Below, in pieces: positions 1 through 5,919 of a stretch of DNA of 7,312 nucleotides (positions are counted from its first letter, which is position 1; every line of letters starts with the position of its first letter). Where the stretch lies: contig JAAKFP010000123.1 in assembly GCA_011065005.1 (NCBI GenBank), positions 1 through 7,312 of the forward strand. Direction: 5' to 3'. A program made the position numbers and the translations under genes. Under the pieces are notes generated by a model that saw nothing but the letters and a program-made list of their open reading frames with translations, ran no database searches and was not told the DNA's origin. This DNA is from Chlamydiota bacterium. GTDB taxonomy: Bacteria > Chlamydiota > Chlamydiia > Chlamydiales > Waddliaceae.

Positions 1-64
1 AGGGATGCTGCGCAATAAGTTCTTCGGGCAAGTCATACTGATAAGCGGAAAGGGAAAACTGCAT
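1..64 (-). CDS. queA: QueA N-terminus (partial): S-adenosylmethionine:tRNA ribosyltransferase-isomerase
   Basis: Only the first 21 codons are present; the gene runs off the left edge. The translation, MQFSLSAYQYDLPEELIAQHP, matches the opening of QueA, whose family starts with a short lead and then a (D/F)x(L/F)PEELIAxxP motif (seen here as YDLPEELIAQHP). QueA transfers and isomerises the ribosyl group of SAM onto 7-aminomethyl-7-deazaguanine at the tRNA wobble position, giving epoxyqueuosine in the cytoplasm. The ATG is the only reasonable start, since the sequence just upstream is the 82-166 palindrome. No strong Shine-Dalgarno is visible (only a GAAGTG-like stretch). The gene has the same orientation as spoIID, 110 bp downstream of it, but the palindrome between them may separate transcription or affect queA translation. 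The call rests on a short but very characteristic stretch. Confidence 0.82.
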   Translation of the reverse strand, partial: MQFSLSAYQYDLPEELIAQHP

Positions 65-81
65 AGTTAGTGTTCACTTCT

Positions 82-166
82 AACCACAGATGCACACAGA
101 TGACACAGATAAAATAGCTATGTCTCTTATCTGTGTCATCTGTGTCATCTGTGTGCATCTGTGGTT
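82..166. repeat. Long palindrome built of 9-nt CACAGATGA-like units
   Basis: Left arm 82-112 and right arm 127-166 are perfect reverse complements except that the right arm carries one extra 9-nt unit (GACACAGAT on the complementary strand), so 31 nt pair with 40 nt. Each arm is itself a tandem series of degenerate 9-10-nt units (CACAGATG / CACACAGATG / ACACAGATG). The loop is about 14 nt. The element sits 8 bp after the spoIID stop and 17 bp before the queA start, filling nearly the whole spacer. As RNA it would be a very stable hairpin able to block read-through or protect the upstream 3' end, but no U-tract follows on either strand, so it is not a textbook intrinsic terminator. I recall similar intergenic palindromes from many environmental genomes (general memory, no name attached). 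Confidence 0.93.
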
Positions 167-174
167 GACTGTCC

Positions 175-1023
175 TTAGTAAATGAGCTCTATGTGGCTTT
201 CAGGGAAAGCTCTTGAGATGATCTGTGCGGCATGTTTACCCTCTCTTCCCATCTCTTCAGCTTCATACAGAGGAATTTGAGAGTATCCTTCTTGGGAGAA
301 ACCGCTCATCGAGGATCCCCATTGTGCTGCAAAGGGAGTAACAACCCCTTCATAAGTCCCTGTTTTACTTAAAACCATGTGTCGAGTTGCTCTGATGGCA
401 TGTTCTACGTCGCTTGAAGGTTTTGTAGATTCTAATCCATGATATCCGACATGGTTCGCATCAACGGCCCAAAATCTATTCTTTGGGCTCTGGCATAAAT
501 AGTATGCGTTCGTGCGTGCGGTTATAGCCAGAGCGGCAAGAGTTTCGTCTGGTAGAGAGAACTCATACTGCTGAGGTAATATCGAACTCAAATACTCTTC
601 GATGGGGACTCTATTTACAATGCTGATGCTCCCGCCAATATCGTAGATGAAAATGGATCCTTTATACTCTACCCCATCAACAATAGTGTGAACAGAGCCG
701 TCTTCCGGAATAATTTGGAACTGGAAAATTCCAGGAAACTCCTCTCCCCATTTCAATCCACTTGATAAGGTTTGAATTTGTTTCCTCTTACCCAAATACC
801 TCTTACTAATGTGTTGTTTTGTATTGGGATCAAAAATTCGATATTTTCCCTTCACCTCAAGCATAGCACTTGGTTGATCATTGACAACCAAAACGTCGAT
901 CGTAGGGGGAGGTTTATGCCCAGTATTCAAGATCATGCTTTTAAGGTTTTCCCAAACACCTGCTTCAGCAGAGGAAGCCAGAGGGAGGAAGGCAAGGATT
1001 AACATCATTACTCTAGCAATCAT
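175..1023 (-). CDS. spoIID: SpoIID/LytB-domain protein, probable secreted peptidoglycan glycan-strand hydrolase
   Basis: A 282-residue protein with a Sec signal peptide: a basic start (MIAR), a hydrophobic core at about residues 5-16 and a likely cut after ASSAEA (residue 21). Residues ~115-280 follow the SpoIID pattern: a YKG strand (120-122), SIVNRVPIEEYLSSILP (134-150), ALAITARTNAYY (164-175), AVRxTxG-like AIRATRHMVLS (209-219), QWGSSMSG (234-241) for the usual SSGG region, and a C-terminal AEEMGREGKHAAQI (255-268) resembling the MAxxGxxYxxIL end. Family members are lytic transglycosylases that cut glycan strands; a chlamydial SpoIID homologue has been reported to act at the division septum, which would be the role here. 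In my reading the expected catalytic Glu after the EYL motif (VVxxEMP in Bacillus) falls on Gln152, with Glu154 two residues on, so activity needs testing. A clear Shine-Dalgarno (1032-1037) supports the start. It lies 87 bp after ruvB and is possibly co-transcribed. Confidence 0.85.
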   Translation of the reverse strand: MIARVMMLILAFLPLASSAEAGVWENLKSMILNTGHKPPPTIDVLVVNDQPSAMLEVKGKYRIFDPNTKQHISKRYLGKRKQIQTLSSGLKWGEEFPGIFQFQIIPEDGSVHTIVDGVEYKGSIFIYDIGGSISIVNRVPIEEYLSSILPQQYEFSLPDETLAALAITARTNAYYLCQSPKNRFWAVDANHVGYHGLESTKPSSDVEHAIRATRHMVLSKTGTYEGVVTPFAAQWGSSMSGFSQEGYSQIPLYEAEEMGREGKHAAQIISRAFPESHIELIY

Positions 1024-1031
1024 CAGTCATT

Positions 1032-1037
1032 TCTCCT
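1032..1037 (-). promoter_or_regulatory. Ribosome binding site of the SpoIID gene
   Basis: AGGAGA on the minus strand, 8 nt upstream of the ATG at 1023. It distinguishes this start from an out-of-frame ATG 7 nt nearer the site, whose reading frame stops almost at once. Confidence 0.8.
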
Positions 1038-1110
1038 ATAATTCTTGTTCAACTACTTCAAATTGTATACCGTTTTTCCCTTTTTTTGTGAAGGGTAAAC
1101 TACACTTTAC

Positions 1111-2109
1111 TTACACTTTCTGCTTTTGTTCCACATGCTGCCGGCCCAGCTGTGTGACAACACGCCCTTTTGGCGTTCTTTTGATGAAACCTTTCATGAT
1201 GAGATAGGGTTCATATACCTCTGCTATTGTGTGACCTTCTTCCCCTACAGCAACAGAAATGGTGCTTAGCCCAACGGGTCCTCCCTCAAACTGTTGAAGC
1301 ATCACTTCCAGAATTTTTTTGTCCATCTCATCTAAACCCACCTCATCGATATCCAACATTTCAAGGGCATGGATAACAACAGATCTGTCGATGCGGCTTC
1401 CTGCACGCATCTGAGCATAGTCGCGCACCCAGCATAAGAGATTATTCGCTATGCGAGGGGTTCCACGCGCACGCTTTGCAATTTCTCTGGCGCCCTCAAC
1501 GTTAATATTGAGGTTTAGGATCCTACTGGTACGGAGCAGAATTGTTTCTAGAACCTGGGGCGCGTAGTAATTTAGGCGGCATGTAAAGGGAAAACGGGAG
1601 CGAAGTGGTGCCGTTAGCAGTCCTGCTCTTGTGGTAGCTCCAACCAGGGTGAAGTGATTGAGCTTCACCTGAACAGTTCTAGCGCTTGGACCGCTATCAA
1701 TCATGAGGTCGAGGCGAAAATCCTCCATTGCTGGGTAAAGGTACTCTTCAACAACTCTGTTGAGGCGATGCAATTCATCGATAAAAAGGATATCTCCTTC
1801 TTTTAAATTTGTGAGCACCCCTGCGAGGTCGCCCGGTTTTTCCACCATGGGTCCCGATGTTACCACGATATTTGTGCCCATAACCTTGGCAAGGATATTT
1901 GCCAGGGTAGTTTTACCTAGGCCTGGAGGACCTGTGAACAGGCAATGGCTAAGAGGATCCCCCCTCTGTTTTGCAGCACCGATCAGCACCTCGAGACGCT
2001 CTCGGATTTGGTCCTGACCCGCAAATTCTTGCAAGGTTTGCGGTCTCAAGGGGATCTCAAAAGAGGGGTCCTCCTGAGTCAAAGAGGATTCTATAAATGA
2101 TTTGGTCAT
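1111..2109 (-). CDS. ruvB: Holliday junction branch-migration ATPase RuvB
   Basis: A 332-residue AAA+ ATPase of normal RuvB length. RuvB forms hexameric rings that, with RuvA, drive branch migration of Holliday junctions during cytoplasmic recombination and repair. Landmarks: the N-terminal LRPQTLQEFAGQ (21-32), Walker A GPPGLGKTT (60-68), Walker B ILFIDELH (107-114; most RuvB have DEIH), EEYLYPAMEDF (121-131), sensor 1 GATTRAG (157-163), the arginine finger in APLRSRF (R170), sensor 2 RGTPRIANNLL (215-225), and the C-terminal winged-helix signature GGPVGLSTISVAVGEE to PYLIMKGFIKRTPKGR (277-316). All catalytic positions are intact. The ANNLLCWVRDYAQMRAG stretch resembles chlamydial RuvB as I remember it. 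The gene begins 20 bp after the transporter stop without a strong Shine-Dalgarno, suggesting co-transcription with it. ruvA and ruvC are not in the window. Confidence 0.98.
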   Translation of the reverse strand: MTKSFIESSLTQEDPSFEIPLRPQTLQEFAGQDQIRERLEVLIGAAKQRGDPLSHCLFTGPPGLGKTTLANILAKVMGTNIVVTSGPMVEKPGDLAGVLTNLKEGDILFIDELHRLNRVVEEYLYPAMEDFRLDLMIDSGPSARTVQVKLNHFTLVGATTRAGLLTAPLRSRFPFTCRLNYYAPQVLETILLRTSRILNLNINVEGAREIAKRARGTPRIANNLLCWVRDYAQMRAGSRIDRSVVIHALEMLDIDEVGLDEMDKKILEVMLQQFEGGPVGLSTISVAVGEEGHTIAEVYEPYLIMKGFIKRTPKGRVVTQLGRQHVEQKQKV

Positions 2110-2129
2110 AAGTAGTTGTTAATCATTTT

Positions 2130-3488
2130 TCAGGAGAAAGCTCCCAATGCATTTAGGAAAACGATTATCATTAAAATAGGAGCACTGTATTTAAAGCAAA
2201 ACCAAAAATATCCTTTCATCCAAGGATTTTTCTGAAAAAAAACGGGGGCTCCTTGCTTTAAGTGGGTTATGGCATTATTCACTCCCCAGGACCATCCAAC
2301 TAAAATTACGGCGAAGAAACCTCCTAACGGAATAAGGATGCTGCTTGCCACAAATGAGATGAATTCAAAGAAATTTAAACCGAAGAAAGTAGCATTTTTG
2401 AGCACGCTGTAGGAAAGAGCACTTGGAACTCCCAGAAGAAACACTCCAACTCCACAGAGGGCAACGGCGGGATGTCTTTTCCACCCTTTCTCATCCATGA
2501 GATATGCGATTGTGGGCTCCATTGCGGAGATCTGTGAGGTTATTGCCGCTAGGACTACTAGCAGGAAAAACATGACAGCAACAAAATGACCACCCGGAAT
2601 TTGGCTAAAGATGAACGGGAGAGTATGAAAGATCAATCCTGACCCTGAATCAGGTTTCATCCCGCCAGCAAAAACGATAGAAAATACAACCACTGCTGCC
2701 AGTAGAGCAACAAGGGTATCCATTACAACAACAGGAAAACAACTCTTGATCAAGTTGTCATTCTTATCTAGGTAGCTGCCATAAGTTACCATAGTCCCCT
2801 GCCCTAAGCTAAGAGTGAAAAAGGATTGACCCAAAGCAATAACAATCGCTTTTGGAGTGAGTTCGCTCCAGTCTGGATTTAGGAGGTATCGGACTCCATC
2901 GATAGCATGAGGCAATGTTAATCCCTTGATGAGCAAAAATAGTAATACCAGCAAAAGACAAGGCATCATAATTTTATTTCCACGCTCAATCCCCCTTTGC
3001 ACCCCTGCATAAAGCACAAAAAGACAGATGAGTAAAAAGAGGAAATGGAAACTCAAACCCCAAAGTGGATTCCCCATAAGGGAAGTGTAATGCTCGATGG
3101 CGTGATCTGTCCCTTCGAAATGGGAAATATTCCCTCTGATCGCCTCTATGAGATACCCCAAGATCCATCCGGCAACAGCACTATAGAATGAGCTGACGAT
3201 AAACCCTGTCATGATCGTCATCTTTCCGATTGCAGACCAAATCTTAGAGCCTCCAATTTTTAGGAAAGCACCGCTTGGACTGGTTTGCGACGTGCGACCG
3301 ATCAGCATCTCGGACATGAAAACAGGAAAACCTATAAACGTTAGACAAAGCAAATAAACAATTAAAAACGCTGCTCCGCCATTTTCTCCGACGATATAGG
3401 GTAATCTCCAAATGTTTGCCAACCCAACAGCTGAGCCCGCAACAGCGAAGATAAATCCTACTCTTGATCCCCATGTTGGTCTTACCAT
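2130..3488 (-). CDS. Sodium-dependent transporter of the NSS/SNF family (probable amino-acid importer)
   Basis: A 452-residue inner-membrane protein with about 11 hydrophobic helices, the usual count for bacterial NSS members. It follows the LeuT fold closely. TM1 contains WGSRVGFIFAVAGSAVGLAN-IWRLPY, the family signature with a broken helix around residues 18-26; A20 and N25 match sodium/substrate residues A22 and N27 of LeuT. TM6 has FFTLSLGQG (223-231; F224 and T225 match LeuT F253 and T254). TM7 has D257, common in bacterial members, and TM8 has ITSQIS (T317 and S318 match the Na2-site T354/S355). It should import a small neutral or aromatic amino acid by sodium symport, sensible for an auxotrophic intracellular bacterium; the substrate cannot be read from sequence. 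The start is fixed by alignment to the family N-terminus, though the Shine-Dalgarno is weak. It is first in a minus-strand group with ruvB 20 bp downstream. Confidence 0.96.
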   Translation of the reverse strand: MVRPTWGSRVGFIFAVAGSAVGLANIWRLPYIVGENGGAAFLIVYLLCLTFIGFPVFMSEMLIGRTSQTSPSGAFLKIGGSKIWSAIGKMTIMTGFIVSSFYSAVAGWILGYLIEAIRGNISHFEGTDHAIEHYTSLMGNPLWGLSFHFLFLLICLFVLYAGVQRGIERGNKIMMPCLLLVLLFLLIKGLTLPHAIDGVRYLLNPDWSELTPKAIVIALGQSFFTLSLGQGTMVTYGSYLDKNDNLIKSCFPVVVMDTLVALLAAVVVFSIVFAGGMKPDSGSGLIFHTLPFIFSQIPGGHFVAVMFFLLVVLAAITSQISAMEPTIAYLMDEKGWKRHPAVALCGVGVFLLGVPSALSYSVLKNATFFGLNFFEFISFVASSILIPLGGFFAVILVGWSWGVNNAITHLKQGAPVFFQKNPWMKGYFWFCFKYSAPILMIIVFLNALGAFS

Positions 3489-3524
3489 CTTCTAAACCAT
3501 CCGCTTAAAACTTTTTTGCATGCA

Positions 3525-3553
3525 AGTATAGTTGAAATAGCCAATAAACCCAA
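3525..3553 (-). promoter_or_regulatory. Candidate promoter of the transporter-ruvB group
   Basis: On the minus strand a TTGGGT hexamer (3548-3553) stands 17 bp from TATACT (3525-3530), a 5/6 match to the -10 consensus. Transcription would begin near 3518, about 30 nt before the transporter start. The -35 is poor (TTG only), so this is a reading of consensus alone. Confidence 0.4.
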
Positions 3554-3598
3554 AGCAAAAACTGGAGGCGGAGGGAGAAAGGTGGCGTCGAGAAATTG

Positions 3599-3685
3599 AA
3601 ACACAGAGGAACAGAGACGCAGAGAAAAAAGAGAATAAAAAAAAATAATTTTAATTTTTCCCTGCGTCTTTTGCATCTTTGCGTT
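3599..3685. repeat. Degenerate inverted arrays of CACAGAGGA / CGCAAAGAT-like units
   Basis: The left arm (3599-3624) reads as tandem CACAGAGGA-ACAGAGA-CGCAG units. The right arm (3660-3685), on the other strand, reads CGCAAAGAT-GCAAAAGA-CGCAG. They pair perfectly only over AGACGCAG / CTGCGTCT (3615-3622 with 3662-3669) and partially beyond that, around a ~39-nt loop made almost entirely of A and T. The 8-9-nt periodicity and head-to-head layout recall the 82-166 palindrome, but the unit sequence differs and the arms have diverged. It may be a decayed element of the same class. Confidence 0.7.
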
Positions 3686-3702
3686 GAAAATCTCAGCTTA
3701 AG

Positions 3703-3730
3703 TTGACGGCATTGTCTGAACGGTTACGAT
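3703..3730 (+). promoter_or_regulatory. Candidate promoter P1 of the ART-ankyrin/PP2C operon
   Basis: TTGACG (3703-3708, 5/6 match) and TACGAT (3725-3730, 4/6 match) separated by 16 bp. The start point would be near 3737, after the first in-frame ATG at 3729, which would exclude that ATG and leave a leader of roughly 95 nt before the ATG at 3834. Confidence 0.4.
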
Positions 3731-3736
3731 GAAAAG

Positions 3737-3766
3737 TTGTGTTTTGCTCAAAAATGCTAGGATAAT
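3737..3766 (+). promoter_or_regulatory. Candidate promoter P2 of the ART-ankyrin/PP2C operon
   Basis: TTGTGT (3737-3742) and GATAAT (3761-3766, 5/6 match) separated by 18 bp, giving a leader of about 60 nt. A further perfect TATAAT at 3773-3778 lacks a well-spaced -35. P1 and P2 are alternatives that sequence alone cannot rank firmly. Confidence 0.33.
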
Positions 3767-3818
3767 AATCCTTATAATCGCTAATATTCGCTTTTTAAAG
3801 ATTTTTTTATATTTAACG

Positions 3819-3824
3819 AAGGAG
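3819..3824 (+). promoter_or_regulatory. Ribosome binding site that sets the ART-ankyrin start
   Basis: AAGGAG, 9 nt before the ATG at 3834. The open frame continues upstream to an ATG at 3729, but that ATG has no Shine-Dalgarno and overlaps candidate promoter P1, so 3834 is the preferred start. Confidence 0.82.
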
Positions 3825-3833
3825 AATAGTTTT

Positions 3834-5915
3834 ATGGACCCAACAAGCAGCAATCCTATGGTTCCCAATCCTGCAGATTCTACTACCTATCCCATTCCTA
3901 CAAGTTTAAAAGAAACACTTCCTTTTCCCACTACTCCTTGGAAGTTAAACCTTGACCTTTTCGAAAGAGTGAGGAAGGGGGGGTATACTGATATGAGTTA
4001 TAAAACTTGCGAAGTTCTCCCATCAGATCCGGAGTATGCTTTTGTGTTTCGGTTTTTTGTTCACCAAAAGCCCCCAGCATTTGGAATTAGAAGAATCATC
4101 TGCATTCACAATCCTTCACATACTAAACAGTTTGAAGGAGAGATCAAGAATATTGAACAGGAGGCAGAAAAGTTTCCCCCACAGTGGAAAAACGATGGGG
4201 AGGTTCCCCAGAGAGAGGCCGTCATCAAAAGATGGGAAGTAATCACAAATCAATTTTCTCCTATTCAACTCAAAGGCTCTGAGAGAACGGACGCTTTGGT
4301 AAGAGCAAAAGTTCTTCCACTTTGGCATGGTAGTTCGGAGGCGAAGTGCAAGTCCATCTGTTCTTCTGGTTTTACCTTTTTTGGCAAACACCATCATTTC
4401 CATCCTGCTGCTAAAAAGGGCTCAGTAAGTAGCACAGATGTGGGTTACTTTGGGAGTGGCATCTATTTTACGACAAGTGCACAGTATTCTGCTATGTATA
4501 GTGAAGGACATATGCTTCTCGGATGGGTATCCTTAAGAGAACCCTATCCTGTTGTCAGTGATGTTCCCCATCCTAATAAGGGCACAGATATGAAGAAGTT
4601 AATGGGTAAGGCTGCCTATCAGGAGTATAATGCTCATTATATTCCTGTTGCTCCGATCGATCCCAACCCTTTGTCTATGGAGTACTTTCCCTGCATGAGA
4701 AATCAGAGGCCAAAATGGGATGAACTTGTTGTCTTCCAACGATCGCATACACTTCCTCGCTTTTGGATTGAGCTAGGGGTGGATCTGCCGCGGGCTCCTG
4801 ACAAACTCTATTGTTTTCAAGAATGCTATTCGGCTTGTCGCGATGGAGTGCTCGATACTGTAAAACTCTGGCTACGACAAAATCCTGAACGGTTATTTGA
4901 GAGAGGGATCAATGGCGAAACCTATCTCCATGCGGCTGCTCAAGGAGGACGGATAGATGTAATTAGGTGGCTAGCATCTGAAGGTCCCGGTCTTCTCAGC
5001 ATCAAAACCTATGGCGATGAGTCGCCCCTTGATGTAGCGGAAAAATCAGGAAGAAAAGATGTAGAAGCTCTTCTCCGAGAGCTTATGAAAGTGCCTCCGA
5101 AAAAGGAAGGAGGAGGAGGCGAACCTGCACCACCTCCAAAGCCTGTCCCCAATAATATTTACGAGGCGTGTGAGTTTGGTAATATTGGGTTTATTGAAAA
5201 GGCGATTCAAAATCTATCGTGGCATGAGTCGAAGAGTTCTCTGTTAACAAATCCCAATGCCGAGGGGATACCCCCACTCCTTCTGGCAGCGCTTGCAAAC
5301 AGAGTAGATGTTGTCTTGTTCTTACTGAAACAGGGTGTGAGTGTCCATCAGAAAGCAGTAAAGCCTCACTCGCCAGAAGATCGAGATATTGAAGCGTATC
5401 AAGCCATTCACATTGCCGCTCAGAAAGGCTACAAAGACCTTGTTTCTCTTCTAGCAACACATCGTGCGGAGATCAATGGAAAAGCGAGGTATGGAAGGAC
5501 CCCTCTTCATATGTCTGCCCACAATGGACGTCTCGAGGCTACGCAGCTCCTACTCCTTTTGGGAGCTGATTGTAATGCACAGACGACCCCTGATGATGAC
5601 AGTGTGACTCCACTGCATGCTGCTGTTACAATGGAGTATCTTGATATTGCCAGAGTGCTATTGGATCAGCTCAAGATTGATCCCAATATAAAAGACTCAA
5701 ATGGTCGTTCACCTCTCTATTATGCTGTGAGGGCGGCGTTGCCCACTTTTGTTCGGTTGATCTGTGAATCGCCAAAGTTTCAGCGACCTACCGATCCAGA
5801 AGATCCAAATCATTTAGATAAGCTTCTCGAAAGTAATAAAGGGAACAAGTCAAAGGCAACTCTTAGGGAGAAGGGAGACCAGATCGAGCAAATCTTAAAG
5901 TTAGCAAAGGGGGAA
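3834..5915 (+). CDS. PARP-type ADP-ribosyltransferase with C-terminal ankyrin repeats (putative effector)
   Basis: 694 residues; the stop codon is 5916-5918. Residues 1-35 are a Ser/Thr/Pro-rich, presumably disordered tail without a Sec signal. Residues ~55-315 read as a PARP catalytic domain: IRRIICIHNP (85-94) resembles the V..IQNP lead of mono-ADP-ribosylating PARPs, then LWHGS (H165), GYFGSGIYFTTSAQYSAMY (Y211, S219, Y222) and WDELVVF (E297). These align with PARP1 H862, Y896, S904, Y907 and E988, so the NAD pocket and the H-Y-E triad are complete, and the Tyr-to-Glu spacing (86 residues) is near PARP1's 92. Ankyrin repeats follow in two blocks: three at ~328-418, a Gly/Pro-rich linker (421-440), then about six at ~441-645 (best copies GRTPLHMSAHNGRLEATQLL and SVTPLHAAVTMEYLDIARVL). 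The C-terminal ~40 residues are charged. Expected activity is transfer of ADP-ribose from NAD+ to a protein chosen by the ankyrin scaffold. Glu at the third position permits, but does not prove, chain elongation. Secretion into a host is inference. It is the first gene of a pair with the phosphatase one base downstream. Confidence 0.88.
5908..5913 (+). promoter_or_regulatory. Ribosome binding site of the PP2C gene inside the upstream coding end
   Basis: AGGGGG, 6 nt before the ATG at 5920, lies within the last codons of the ART-ankyrin gene. Stop and start are arranged TAA-A-ATG, so ribosomes finishing the first gene can reinitiate directly on the second. Confidence 0.75.
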
Positions 5916-5919
5916 TAAA

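Larger units (their letters stand above)
3489..3833. other. Divergent intergenic region between transporter and ART-ankyrin gene
   Basis: 345 bp without a convincing gene. From left to right it holds a candidate minus-strand promoter for the transporter (3525-3553), a purine-rich stretch (3560-3595), a degenerate repeat with opposed arms (3599-3685) around a very A/T-rich loop, two candidate plus-strand promoters (3703-3730 and 3737-3766) and an AT-rich leader ending in a strong ribosome binding site. A minus-strand open frame at 3482-3676 crosses the region but lacks family likeness and collides with the transporter start, so I do not call it. Confidence 0.75.

Noticed and set aside
82..166. 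Possible CRISPR-like array because of short regular repeats.
   Set aside because: The units are 9-10 nt with no unique spacers and form a palindrome; no cas genes are present.
82..166. Classical rho-independent terminator for spoIID.
   Set aside because: The stem is long and stable, but no U-tract follows on either strand, so only a general hairpin role is supported.
772..1207. Plus-strand open frames opposite spoIID and the end of ruvB.
   Set aside because: They run antisense to strongly supported coding sequences and their translations show no recognisable domain.
3482..3676. Minus-strand open frame of 64 codons with a Pro-rich stretch and hydrophobic segment, overlapping the transporter start.
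   Set aside because: It crosses the repeat and the candidate transporter promoter, has no good ribosome binding site and no family likeness; the purine-rich DNA explains its composition.
3834..5915. Reading the ART-ankyrin protein as a DNA-repair PARP linked to nearby ruvB.
   Set aside because: ruvB lies in a separate, divergent group; the ART protein shows no zinc finger, WGR or BRCT-like segment, and ankyrin repeats point to protein targets.
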